The notes under the pieces: generated by a model | What the model was told of the DNA's origin: nothing | Databases searched by the model: none | The model's input: only the letters and a program-made list of their open reading frames with translations | Position numbers and translations under genes: made by a program | Shown here: piece after piece, positions 48,901 to 59,689 of the stretch | Numbering within the stretch: the first letter of the stretch is position 1 | Layout of the letters: each line of letters opens with the position of its first letter | Assembly: GCF_000003815.2 (NCBI RefSeq) | Contig: NC_049986.1 | Coordinates: 11,196,699-11,260,698 of the forward strand | Length of the DNA stretch: 64,000 nucleotides | From: Branchiostoma floridae | Lineage: Eukaryota > Chordata > Leptocardii > Amphioxiformes > Branchiostomatidae | Reading direction: 5' to 3'

Positions 48901-49574
48901 GTAAGACTGTGGGCTTCAGCGGAGACAAACTCACCATCCAACAACAAGCAGACATTCTCTCTAAACACCTGACACCTTATGTGTTCAAACCTACCCAGGT
49001 AAGGAGAAAGAACGTACCAAGGACTAAAACAAGGTTTCAGTTATCAGAAGTTAGTATCATGGCGTGTCAAGTGTTAATTTTTCGAGCTCAGAAAGACAAC
49101 CACCCATTCATAACCCTGGACGCCAGACTACGACATAGCGGCTGCCAGGATTTACGCGAAATTTGGATCCAGCCGACTATAGATATAATTATCGGGGCAT
49201 GTCTAGCATGGCTAGGCCGTCCGGGTAAAGCCAAGTAGCGGCCGCGCGGTGCTCTGGCATCCAGGGTAGCCAGCAATTCACCGTACGTCTTCCGAAAATA
49301 CAGTGCATCCGAGGTCTGTGTGGATGTTTATCTATTTAATGTATCAATTCATCCCCACATCTATCCTTTGTGTTCACAGATGACATCGGACGCGTTCAGT
49401 CAACTGCCTTTCCCAGGAGCAAAGGACGTCGGTGACATGTTCAAGTTCTACCGCCTGGGTAACCCTGCCCATGACGTTGAGCTGACCCGCCAGTTGTACC
49501 CGGGCACCAGGAGCCTGGACCAGTGGGTGCAGGACAACAAGGAGACGCTGTTGAGCGCTTTAAAGAGCGCGTAG
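45960..49574 (+). CDS. NmrA-like family protein, copy B
   Basis: Six exons: 45960-45993, 47343-47512, 47687-47764, 48197-48437, 48805-48998, 49380-49574. Their sum is 912 bp, 303 aa, all GT-AG, with the same phases as copy A. The dinucleotide motif GATGTQGGG follows the MAKVITVF start. RVVTRSASSDKAKAL, HVVLSSLDAVKKTMGFPCPMYDAKAEIEEYMKSIGLP, GISVPDAGFAIR and FPGAKDVGDMFKFYRLGNPAHD are family landmarks. Exon 3 is 78 bp, one codon longer than in A and C. Three inverted-repeat elements sit in intron 1 and one in intron 5. A poly(A) signal AATAAA is at 49884-49889, and the 3' UTR block GAAAGAATTCTCAGGAACGCTCAATGAATATG-like (about 49600-49640) is shared with C and D. The biochemical role is inferred from NMRAL1. 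Confidence 0.92.
46128..46257. repeat. MITE-like element, 'TAGCCTCTACCAGGC' ends, in copy B intron 1
   Basis: TAGCCTCTACCAGGC pairs with GCCTGGCAGAGGCTA across 130 bp. The core holds TTAAATCGGAGAAATTGG-type sequence, related to 48620-48660 and 56026-56060. Confidence 0.75.
46589..46820. repeat. MITE-like element, 'GGTATCTCATTGCA' ends, in copy B intron 1
   Basis: GGTATCTCATTGCACTTGGGGCACCGGTGCGGCAC pairs with GTGCCGAACCGGTGCCCCAAATGCAGTGAGATACC: inverted ends of about 35 bp around an AT-rich core. Confidence 0.85.
46969..47222. repeat. Possible inverted-repeat element, 'GGTGTACC' ends, in copy B intron 1
   Basis: GGTGTACCAGTGCGA at the left and GTACAGGTACACC at the right are short imperfect inverted ends. 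Inner words CCGGTCCGAACC and GGCCGGACCGG are also complementary. Weaker than the neighbouring elements. Confidence 0.4.
48601..48675. repeat. Single arm of the 'TAGCCTCC' repeat in copy B intron 4
   Basis: GTAGCCTCCACCAGGCCT followed by GTGAAATTCGGCAGAAAATGGGATTAATTGGCCAGGGG. The second word has relatives at about 9122-9165 and 56026-56055. Confidence 0.45.
49113..49267. repeat. MITE-like element, 'ACCCTGGACGCCAGA' ends, in copy B intron 5
   Basis: ACCCTGGACGCCAGA pairs with TCTGGCATCCAGGGT (14 of 15 bases) across 155 bp. The ends resemble the elements at 3531, 3829 and 30289. Confidence 0.8.
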
Positions 49575-49883
49575 ACTGTATACCGAAAGCACATGTCGCT
49601 TGAAAGGAAAGAATTCTCAGGAACGCTCAATGAATATGTTAGAACTAGAGAGGCAACATTTGGCAGCAGTTTAGCACATGTCCAGGAAACGTACTTTAAG
49701 TGGAGTGTCCATATCTTCAGAAACGTTTTTAACATTTGACAACACTCTGTAGATCTACTGATATTTCGTATGCACTATAGAGTAACAATGACACAATGTT
49801 TGCATTAATATTTTATAATCCTGGTGTTAGATATCGTTGTCTACATAGGCAATTGTAACGGTTAGTTTGCTACTCCATCGTCT

Positions 49884-49889
49884 GAATAA
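49884..49889 (+). terminator. Poly(A) signal of NmrA-like copy B
   Basis: AATAAA about 310 bp after the copy B stop codon, in the context TGAATAAAGA that recurs after copy C. Confidence 0.6.
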
Positions 49890-50087
49890 AGAAAGCTTTT
49901 CATAAGGCCATGGGAGGAAAGATCTTGATGTTTTTTTCAGTAACGACCTGGCTTCTCTGACTGTCCCTTACCAAATATAAGTCGCTGAAAAGTTATTGAG
50001 GGAAAACGGATGATGTCCACATAAGTCCGGATAGGGACCCTACCGATTACGTACAAGCAGTGATCATGATGATTGTACAATATAGGC

Positions 50088-50307
50088 TGCGACTAGCTAC
50101 TCTTCAAGAGGTTCGCTCCGGCTGTTTTTTTTTTTTTTCGACGTGTTTTAGAATTTAGTCGGGCTTTCTATTTTATGTGCTGTTTTCATTTTTGGCCAGC
50201 AAACACGAACAGAACAGTACAAAATTGAAAGCCCAACGAAAATGACTAAAACACGTAGAAAAACATGTACAGCCGGAGCCGAACCTCTGCTTGGAGAATA
50301 GCGACCA
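50088..50307. repeat. MITE-like element between copies B and C
   Basis: GCGACTAGCTACTCTTCAAGAGGTTCGCTCCGGCTG pairs with CAGCCGGAGCCGAACCTCTGCTTGGAGAATAGCGAC. An inner pair, CGTGTTTTAGAATTTAGTCGGGCTTTC with its complement, extends the stem to about 85 bp per arm. Confidence 0.85.
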
Positions 50308-50440
50308 TGGTGTACACATAGGCCTCTCCGATCGAACGCGGCGCCCCAAAGTAGGCTAGAAAACATCAAGCATTTATACATAAAGTCCAATGTTCAACAA
50401 CACGTCACAAAGTCATGTGAAACATTCATGACTCAACAAC

Positions 50441-52752
50441 ATGGCGAAAGTTATCGCTGTTTTCGGAGCGACTGGTGAGTTTTCTATTGATTCTTCACGC
50501 CATTCTGGCGTATGTAGTGCTGATACACATCCTAGATATACAATGAGAGTGCCAGGATCATTAGCAGCAACATAGCTTGATTGAATCAAAACTATTTATC
50601 CTGCGAAACCTAAATCTTCTGGCTCAACAGGATTACAGGGAGGCGGGGTGGCCAATGCCCTTCTGGAGGACTCTGACTTCAAAGTCCGAGTGGTGACGAG
50701 GAGCGCCTCCAGCGACAAGGCTAAGGCACTGCAGGAGAGAGGTGCTGAGGTCGTTGAGGCCAGTTTTGACGATCCTGGCTCACTGGAGCGGGCACTGCAG
50801 GTAAAAAGTCGGGAATTCGAAATGACATAAACAGTCAACATTTGAAAATTTATAGCATACAATGAAATATGCGCAATTGTTCTTAACAAAATGAATTTCT
50901 TCTTGTGCACTTTTGTGGTATACGAGTTGTAATATTGTCATTTCTAAGGAACGTTAGAACCACATTTACAAGAACAAGTATATACAAACATGAACAAGTT
51001 TTGCACGGTTGCTTTGATTGTCCCTCATTTCAGAAGGAGAAAAAGAAAGAGGAGGGCAAAGAAAGAAGAGGAACACAACAAAGAAAACAATATGTATGGT
51101 ATGACAAAAGTACTCCATGAATGGAACTTGATATCTTTCCTCATCACAGTTGAAATAAATGTGCTTTAAGTGGATTTTTTGTTGCTCCTTTCCCTTTTCT
51201 CTCGCCAGGGCGCCCACGGAACGTTCGTGATGACCCAGTATGCCATTGAACGCCCAGATTTCTACCAACTGGAGATTAAGCAGGTACAAGACTTGGTTGA
51301 CACAATTTTAAGCTCACATGATTTTGTTCACCACAGCCAAAGCATTCGGCAAATTGTACGCCCCTGTGGTCTTGTCATCATACTGTTGTACTTGACGTCT
51401 ACTCTATTACTTCAAAATATAACGAAAGCATGATTTACAGAACTGCCTGGAGAACTAACTGTATGCCGGTGCGCCACGCTCCCTAAGGAGCATGCGGAGC
51501 TGAGTGCGTGAGTATGACCCCATCCCCACCCCAAAGTTCATGCTTTATTCGTAGCAATACAAAATTACAACTGAACGAGACTCTTTGTTATCACATATTT
51601 ACATATGGTCTTCGAATTTTCTAATCCTAGGGTAAGGCTGTGGCGGATGCGGCAAAAGCAGCCGGTGTGCAACACGTGGTGTTCAGCAGCCTGGATGCCG
51701 TCCAGAAGACCATGGGGTTCCCCTGTCTGCTCTACGACTCGAAGGCACACGTCGAGGAGTACATGAAGTCTATCGGCCTGCCGGTCACCATTGTGAAGTA
51801 CCCCCTCTACTACGAGAGCTACCTTTCACTCCGCCTTGTGAAGAAACTGAAAGATGAGACCTATAAAATAGGTTTGTAGGAGTTCTAATTGTTGTCCATT
51901 TCAAGCCCCCGACGTTTGTAGACAAACTCTTTCTGACATCCAAGGCTACATAAGTCTAAGAACCCTGTGTACTGCTATGCAAGAAATTGAAGAGGTGACT
52001 TTATGATCTATATATATGATACAAATCCATGACACGTATACAGAAGAAGACCAAGAATGTATGCATATGTTGGTGACTTTCAGTCCTTCGATATATTCCC
52101 ATTGTCTAAAATGACCGGTTTTGTTGCGTAGAGAGCCACGCCACGTGAGTTGTACTTACCATGTCAGGTATATATCCCGCTATAGTTAGTAGAAACGGAA
52201 CAGTGACTATTGTTTGCCTTGTACTGAATTCTCCAGGTTACGCCATAGAAGGCGCTGCAATACACGGTGTCAGCGTTACTGACATGGGATTTGCCCTCAG
52301 AGAGATCTTCAAGAACAAGGACGAGTGGCTGGGCCGGACTGTCGGCTTCAGCGGAGACAAACTCACCATCCAGCAACACGCGGACATTCTCTCCAAGCAC
52401 CTGGCACCGAACCTTTTCAAACCGACCAAGGTAAGCGGGGGTAAACGTACTAAAGTTTAATGTTTGCCACTGTAGCATACGTATGTGTGCATGCATTCAT
52501 GTTAATGGCTCCAAAGCATCAATTATACCATCCGTTTATCCTTAATGTTCACAGATGACGGTGGACGAGTTCAGCAACCTGCCGTTCCAAGGAGCGAAGC
52601 ACTTCGGCGACATGTTCAAGTTTTGGCGCCTGGGTAACCCCGACCATGACGCTGAGCTGACCCGCCAGCTGTACCCGGGCACCAGGAGCTTCGACCAGTG
52701 GGTGCAGGACAACAAGGGGGCGCTGTTGAGCGCTATGGCAAACAAAATGTAG
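50441..52752 (+). CDS. NmrA-like family protein, copy C
   Basis: Six exons: 50441-50474, 50631-50800, 51209-51283, 51631-51871, 52237-52430, 52555-52752. Their sum is 912 bp, 303 aa, all GT-AG, in the same phases as A and B. The start MAKVIAVFGATGLQGGG carries the Rossmann glycine motif. RVVTRSASSDKAKALQERG, HVVFSSLDAVQKTMGFPC, VEEYMKSIGLPV, GVSVTDMGFALREIF and FQGAKHFGDMFKFWRLGNPDHD follow. It is the most compact copy, with a 156-bp intron 1, and may be the least burdened by insertions. It is closest to B by eye and follows it in tandem, 866 bp after the B stop. AATAAA at 53125-53130. The role is inferred from NMRAL1. Confidence 0.92.
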
Positions 52753-53124
52753 AAATATACATGTAGTATGTGTACTGTAGTCACATGCATGTTTGGAAGA
52801 AAATAATTCTCAGTAACGTTCAGTGAATATGGTAAATTTACTGCTTATTGCAACAGTACCGCTGTCTGAAAAATTACGTCATTCTATATAGGTGATGAGA
52901 AATGAATATGAACTGACAAGTTTGGGGACTTATGAAAACTTTATGTTTCAAAAAATATTCTTTAACATTGGACAAAACTCTGTACCGATACTCATATCCG
53001 CTGCAAAGTAACAATGATATTATGATAGATCATTTACTTTAATAGTTGTTGGTTTGGGCCACAATTACAATGTATTAGATTTCGTTGTCTCACATAACCA
53101 ATTGTGGAAGTTTATTTGCTTTTG

Positions 53125-53130
53125 AATAAA
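53125..53130 (+). terminator. Poly(A) signal of NmrA-like copy C
   Basis: AATAAA about 370 bp after the copy C stop codon, in the same TGAATAAAGA context as after copy B. Confidence 0.6.
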
Positions 53131-53577
53131 GATGATGCCTTGGGATGAAAGATCGTGATGTTTTCTGAGTAACGGCATGGCTTCTCCAAATGCCCCTTAC
53201 CCATCATGATAAGCAGATCAACAGCTGTTGAGGGAAACAGATGATTCACATATCTTCCTACTAGTCTTCATAATATGCGTGAAGGCGTCTTTTACAACCA
53301 TTTCTTGCGCTGTAATCCTAATGTCTTGCATATTTTCACATTTTCCACAACAAACAATGTGCAGTTATCGAGATGGAGCAAAGGGGTGTATTTGAGTCAC
53401 ATGGCGGTCTCTTTTATTGCAAAAGGGGCGGTAAATAAAAAACATCACACTTGCGTACTACCTCTTGATAACAAACTTGGTGTGTAACGCCTTGAGGCGG
53501 CTCACCTGGTATGCTGCACAAACAAATTTTAAACAAACACAGTTGGGGTCAGAAGCCAGGTTTCAAAGTTCAAGAGC

Positions 53578-54301
53578 ATGGCGGATGTTATCACTGTTTT
53601 CGGAGCGACAGGTGACCTTTCACATTATTTTCAAACCATACTATGTAATCTTCAAGCTGCCACACATGCATGTACGTGTTCATATTAAATGGTAGCTCTC
53701 TGATCAGAAGCAGTCACGTAGCCTGATTGAATCAAAGCTATTTGTATGGTCTGACAGGGACACAAGGAGGTGGAGTGGCCAATGCTCTTCTAGGGCAACT
53801 AGAGTTCAAGGTCCGTATAGTGACGAGAAGCGCCTCTAGCGACAAGGCTAAGGCATTGCAGGAGAGAGGTGCTGAGGTCGTTGAGGCCACTTTTGACGAT
53901 CCCGGCTCACTGGGGCGGGCAGTGCAGGTAGGGCTGTCTACCTGGCACTGTGAAAGTACTAGCTACGTCGACGCTGGAACTTAACATCGTTCATCGTCAG
54001 CGTTGAAATATATATTCACAAATTAGATTTTGAAGTCGTTTCTTTTCTGGCGATTGAAAGTGTCCTCTGTTTATGATGATACAGTGTTTATTTCTCTCGC
54101 CAGGGCGCCCATGGAACTTTCGTGATGACCACGAATTTATTTGAACTTCCAGACTTCGATTTATTTGAACTTCCAGACTTCGGACAACAAGGGGGCGCTC
54201 TTGGACGCGCTCTCAAACTGCACAGTGCAACATTGAACAGAGTGTCCTCCAAGCAGAGGTTGGGTCGGGGTAGAGTAGTGGCCAGGCCGCGAGATTTCTA
54301 A
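53578..54301 (+). pseudogene. NmrA-like copy D, internally deleted (exon 3 fused to exon 6 remnant)
   Basis: Exon 1 (53578-53611) and exon 2 (53758-53927, 170 bp) are intact with good splice sites. Exon 3 opens at 54104 with GAHGTFVMTT, but a 24-bp unit is then tandemly duplicated (54135-54158, 54159-54182). The sequence next jumps to GGACAACAAGGGGGCGCT, which is the exon 6 segment of copy C (DNKGALL) in a shifted frame. The frame stays open to a TAA at 54299-54301, so a 133-aa product is possible, but exons 4, 5 and most of 6 are gone. The 3' UTR block shared with B and C survives at about 54389-54428. The product would keep the dinucleotide motif and lose the substrate half. Most likely a pseudogene. 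Confidence 0.85.
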
Positions 54302-54429
54302 CAGCCTCCTCGAGCAGTGTAGTAAGAAATCCCCGACACTGATATCCCCGATCCAACCTGTGCGTAAAGGATAAAGTATGTGCACTGTTTGAAAGGAGAG
54401 AATTCTCATCAACGCTCAGTAAATATGAA

Positions 54430-54990
54430 AACATTACTGCTTTATTGGCATCTTTCTCTAACGTTGATGATTAAGAACAGTCTACATGGTGGAAAATACA
54501 TATGACCTGATTGGTTGTTTGAGTAGGCTAGGGATGCATGTAGATACCATTCTTTAACGTTTTCCATTAACACCTTTGCTCTTTTACTCAACTGAACATC
54601 TACTTATAAGGGATGAGGTATTTGCTTGGAGACCTTATTCTATTTCCTATTTTGGGCTTTTAGATCTAATTACATAGCTCATAGTATGTCATTAATTTCA
54701 TAATTAGTTAGATGTAATTATGATAGTAATCATAATTTATGTAATCATATATAAGAAACATCTAGTCATAAGACCAACAAGATGTAACAAGACCTAGAAC
54801 GAATGATGATTATACCTATATTGTACAACCTTCCTCTTGAAGAAAGGTAGAAGATGTATTTCTAATACTATATGCAGTTTCAACTGTTGTTGCCTTCTTG
54901 TCTTCTTAGTGTATAGAGTGTCTTGAGTATGTTAAGTTAAGACACAGGATAAGAACATCCACGAAGACGTCTTCAGACGCTGAGGACAAT
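54430..54990. other. Spacer between convergent copies D and E
   Basis: AT-rich, with repeats of TAATTATGA/ATCATAATT type near 54690-54750. No gene is recognised. Confidence 0.5.
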
Positions 54991-55210
54991 TGCTAGTCCA
55001 GGGATTTTTGCAGCACCTCCTTGTTCTCTGCCACCCACGTGTCGAAGCTCTTGGCGGCGGGGTGTAGCTGGCGGGTCAGCTCCACACTACGGTCAGGGTT
55101 GTGAAGTCGGTAGAACTTGAACATGTTTCCGAGGTCGTCAGCTCCTGGGAAACGTAGCTGGGCAAACGCCTCAGCTGTCATCTAGGAGACAATACACACG
55201 AGAGGGGGGA

Positions 55211-55461
55211 TTTAGTCACTACTGACGTACGATATAGAATGCTACATGGAAAGCAAAAAATGCTCAGTTCCCATCTCATTTTTGGCGACACCTCAAGGAC
55301 GGAGCCAGTAGTACATTGTTCTGTTTGACAGTAACAACCACTTCCATTTAGTCAATACTGACATGCGATATAGAATGCTACATGGACAGCAAAATGAGCT
55401 AAGTCCTATATCTCATTTTTGGCGACGCATTGTTCTGTAAGCCAGTAACAACCACTTCCAT
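55211..55461. repeat. 136-bp tandem duplication in copy E intron 5
   Basis: The unit starting TTTAGTCACTACTGACGTACG (55211) is repeated from 55347. Shared words include GATATAGAATGCTACATGGA, TCTCATTTTTGGCGAC and CAGTAACAACCACTTCCAT. The second unit lacks about 20 bp. Confidence 0.8.
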
Positions 55462-57309
55462 CATCAGGTAACTGACTGGTGCCTACGACAGTTGAATGAT
55501 CTAGTACTACAACAGACTTACGTCGCTGGCCTTGAACACCTTCGGTGCCAGGTGCTTGGAGAGAATGTCTGCAGTCTGCTGGATGGTGATTCTGTCACCG
55601 CTGAAGCCCACAGCCTTGCGGATCCACTGAGCCCTGTTCTTGAAGATCGTCCGAACTGCAGGACCCATGTCTGCTGCACTGACGATGTCCATTGCAGCGC
55701 CCTCCATCGGGACTCCTAGAGAATTACAGTGTGTCAATTGATTGAAGGGGTATGCATGGGGTATGCCTGATAAACGAAATAGCAACTTTGGAGTGACATT
55801 ACGTATTTACTACAACAATGACGGCTACCAATTTTACCAGCCCACCCTTAGCAATACAAAGATATTTATGCTTGACATTTCGCTCATCATCAGACAGTGC
55901 GGTGTAGCAGAAAGTGGTCAAAATCAACCGCTCTGTTGGAAACCCTGTGACAATAAAGATATCAATACAAGTAAGTACCCAATGGCCTCGACCAGACCTT
56001 TGTACGAGGGTATATGATCGTAGAATTTGGCAAAAGGGGAAATAATTGACCAGGAGGGAGTCCGCACCAGGAAGAATACCCTTTCTTTTCGAAGGTCACA
56101 AGCTGCACTCCTCTGAATGGCAAGTTATCTGGCCAATTTATTTTTGCAGCGGCCAATGGAGTCTCGTAGAGACTACTTACCCAAAACGTATGTTCCGTCC
56201 TTCTGTTTTTGTGGCTTTAGAGAAGAGATGTAGTTCTCATAGAAGGAGGAGTATCTGACGAATGTCACTGGCAGTTCTATGGACGTCATGTACTCCTCTA
56301 TCTGCCCCTTGGCGTCGAAGTGAGGACAGGGAAACCCCGCGATCTTCTGAACATTCTCCAGGCCGCTAAACACCACATGGAGAACCCCGGCAGCTTTGGC
56401 GGCGTCCGCTATGGCCTTGCCCTACGTTTGATGTGAAAATGTGGAAATGTAGTTACTCGCGATTCAGCTAGCAAATCAGAGAAAGAAAAACTAGAAACAA
56501 CAGAGGACAATTACGAATAAAATACTGAGGGGCCAGATTTTTGCTGAGCTACTTTTTTTTCAGAAAGGGTAATGTTTGGCTACAGTGTGGTAAATCGTAT
56601 TTTGAGCTACACAGGGAAGAACAGTCGTTAAACATACTTGTTTGATTTCCCTCTCCTGGTCCATATGTTCCCAATAGTTGGTCAACACAAACACTCCGTG
56701 TGCGTCCTGTAGGGGAAACAAACACATGACGTCCATTACAATGGGCCATTTTTGCTGTATTTCACTTTTCACTATCCGACGTTACGACTCACGAGATACA
56801 ACCATTCCCTCGGCTTTGTCTTGATCGTCACTGGAAGCTATACCGGATACAAGAGATTAGGCCAATCACCAAGAAGAGATTATATAATAAGCTGCATGAC
56901 ATAACGAAATCAATTTTTCTAGTACCAAACTGCAGTTTTGAGACGGTTCACCTGCAGGGCAGGTCCCAGCGTGCTTGGATCGTCCAGACTTGCCGTAACC
57001 ACCTCGGCACCTTTCGCTTGCAGTGCCTTAGCTTTGTCGCTAGAGGCGTTTCTCGTTACAGCTCGGACTTTAAAGACTAGGAGAAATAGGATCGATTTTT
57101 TAATTTTTGCAAACTTTTTTAACGATCTAGAGGATCATTTCCTCGCTATTAGATTGAGATATTTTTCATGTGATAATTTGGTCGGAAAGTTATGTTAAAA
57201 CGTCTTTAAAAAGTGCGATTTGGGGCATCCGAGGGCGAATTCAAATGATATGCATGACGTCATTTTAGAGAGTCGCGTTCTTGTAGTAGCTCTACCCCTG
57301 TCCGCTGTA

Positions 57310-57492
57310 ATGGCGTCTTGTACTACCGGTCGTGTTAGTACAAAGTCCAGTGGACGTTATTGTGTCGCAGGAGGCCCACATGGCGTTAGCTGTAAGAATA
57401 GTCAGTCTACCGAGGGGATATCTATGCACAGATTCCCCAAAGTTAAAAATGACAGAACTGCGGCTGACAAATTGAGAGTCTCAGCGAGCTAG
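57310..57492 (+). CDS. THAP-domain fragment of the transposon
   Basis: The frame starting MASCTTGRVS contains RYCVAGGPHGVSCKNS and GISMHRFPKV, matching the N-terminal half of THAP zinc fingers (C-x-n-C and the FP motif). It stops after 60 residues, before the conserved W and the C-x2-H end. It may be a first exon or a decayed fragment. An in-frame upstream extension begins at 57220. It lies antisense to copy E. Confidence 0.6.
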   Translation: MASCTTGRVSTKSSGRYCVAGGPHGVSCKNSQSTEGISMHRFPKVKNDRTAADKLRVSAS

Positions 57493-58066
57493 AAAACAGT
57501 GTACAAAATTATGTATCAAGTTTGTTCAGAGGCATGGTTCCTTCCGCGACATCTACGGCTCCGCACACTTCGAGCTCCGCACACTTCGAGCCCTCGTACT
57601 TCAACATGAACCTTGAGATTATATTGGGGAGAGCTGTGGGAGGACCAGAAGGATTATCGCAGGAAAAGTTCCAACTATTGACACCGCTGGTCTGCCGACT
57701 CCCAGTCACGGAACGCGCGCGGAGAAGGGTGAATTCGCCACTGTTTATCACAGCTGCAGGACGTTTATCTGTCACATACTAGTAGTAATTCACCCTGTAA
57801 ATTTACCTTGTATTTCGCTTGTTCTGGTCATAACTGTGTTGCCATTATTGTGAAGTACTTGTACGCTTTGACTCCGACACAAAACAGCACAAATGATTCT
57901 TGGATTTTACATCTTTGTCGGCGTCCGGATAGATTTCATAACAAAGTGAACCGCTTATACCGAACTCGTAACAACAATGATGCCGACGCTGTCCCAAGAT
58001 TTTCAAGCACGAAAATTTGCTGACCGTATTCAAAATACGTTGGAAAAATAGTCACTAGATTTTGTC

Positions 58067-58710
58067 ATGAGTATTGTAGTTTTTGGTCTCCGTAAAACCA
58101 AGTTACGAGCGAATCTGGGATTTTTCGTCGTCGACAACAACAACTCTAAGAAAAATGGCCCCAAAAAAGATGGCGGCCGTGCGCTAAAAACCTCAGAGAC
58201 TTTTCGAATTTTCTTTCACGGAAACACCAGTCTGTATGTTTTTCCTCGAATCACTAGGAGCTTACGAAATCTGTGTGTTGTTTAGTGTCTTAGCGGTGGA
58301 CATGCTGTTGATAGATGAGTTAAAGTAGTTTGGTTTTGTATAAAAACTTCTAGCGTAACCTGAGCATGTAAACAAAGGAAAATATATCGAGGTTGCGGGA
58401 CCACAAGCATGTACGTACTCGTTACTATGTCATCGATAACTCGTTTTTTTTTGCTCGTGTAGCTACAAACTTGGCACTTTTGTCGCTAGATTTTGCCATG
58501 AATATTGTAGCATTTATATGTAGTACTGATATGGTCTCCGTAAAACCTAGTTACGAGTGAATCTTGGATTTTTCGTCGTCAACAACAAAGAAAAATTCCT
58601 CACAAAAAAATGGCGGTCCCGTGCCATGCGCTATTATTTAACCACACTTTTCGAATTTTCTATCACGGAAACACCAGTCTGTGTGTTTTCCTCGAATCAA
58701 TAGGAGCTTA
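58067..58710. repeat. Internal direct repeat within the transposon
   Basis: About 58050-58285 and 58480-58710 share TAGATTTTG-CATGA-TATTGTAG, GGTCTCCGTAAAACC-AGTTACGAG, GGATTTTTCGTCGTC, TTTTCGAATTTTCT-TCACGG and AGGAGCTTAC-AAATCTGT. Identity is about 85% by eye over roughly 220 bp. Both units contain an AAxATGGCGG word. Confidence 0.75.
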
Positions 58711-59689
58711 CAAAATCTGTCTGTTGTGCAGACAAATATGAGACAGAAAGAACAGTCACTCTCAAAATGTTTCACGGACTCGTCACAATCTGGAGGCGTT
58801 TAGCTAGCTATCGGCCGTGCTCACGACTAGAAATAGTCAGTCTACGACGTAACATCTATCCGATAAAAGCTTACAGGTTTGTAAACAAACACATACTTTG
58901 AGTGGGAATGTATTTTGAATCGCATTTCTTGTGGCAATGAGGTTGCTTCTCATTTTAAATCCTGGCGAACTGTACGTAGTTAGTTGCTCAGCTGTTGTAT
59001 ATTTGTACGCGACCGAAGCTTTAGTCCCGGTTTCGCTAGCAGACACAAGCTGAGACCGCAAAGAGGCACAAATTTCTGCGCTTCCGCTAGAAAACATCTT
59101 CAAATTAATGTACAGCATGGCCTCCTTACTGAGGATAATGTAAGCTAATGCTATCATTTGTGTATAGAAGAAGCGATGACTGTTTGTCCCCGCTTATTCC
59201 ACACGCTACAATAATGAACTTTCTCCCCGCTTGCGTTACGCACGCTTGGTACGTGCATCAACTTCAAGTGCCTCTAAGATATATTTCAGTGGCGTGAATA
59301 CGAACGAAATTCTCTTCAAGTGAAGTGAAGTATGTGTTCTTTAGTCGTGCCGAGTTTCGTCAATGAATTATGTTTCCTTTATAAGATACGGGTCTATCAA
59401 ATGTATATTATTCCCCTAGTCAACCATACCAGCTAGTAGGGACTAACTAAAATGACGTCACGGCATGTTCCTAATTAGTTCCAGCAAAGAGCTCAAAGTA
59501 CACATTTTTATGTCGCTGTTTGAGGGACTTCCGGACGGACAATTGATTTGAAACTTGCATTGACTTTTTCAGAAAAGATCAAATTTTTACATTATTGGTA
59601 GAAAATGCTACAGACGATTTCATTTCAGTTACACTTTAAAATCCTGGTCTTCAAGAAGGGCGTTGGCGACAGCCCCTCCCTGTGTTCCT

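Larger units (their letters stand above)
57071..59636 (+). mobile_element. THAP-encoding DNA transposon (Kolobok- or P-like) inside NmrA-like copy E exon 2
   Basis: The 8-bp direct repeat ACTTTAAA flanks the insert at 57067-57074 and 59633-59640; it contains TTAA. If TTAA alone is the target duplication, the two ends read AGACTAGGAGAAATAGGATC and AGTGTAACTGAAATGAAATC, aligning without gaps at 10 of the first 15 bases. Inverted similarity continues about 180 bp inward, to TGACGTCATTTTAG on both sides (57255 and, reversed, 59460). Near the left end a + strand frame (57310-57492) encodes a THAP-like start with CVAGGP, SCKNSQSTEGISMHRFPK. THAP domains occur in P-element and Kolobok transposases; TTAA duplication is typical of Kolobok. 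No full transposase is seen, so the element looks non-autonomous or spliced. Confidence 0.75.

Noticed and set aside
57066-59640. The 2.5-kb interruption in copy E read as a normal intron
   Set aside because: Candidate donor GTGTAA and acceptor CCTAG give stops in every phase combination tried, while the direct repeat, inverted ends and exact 170-bp exon length fit an insertion.
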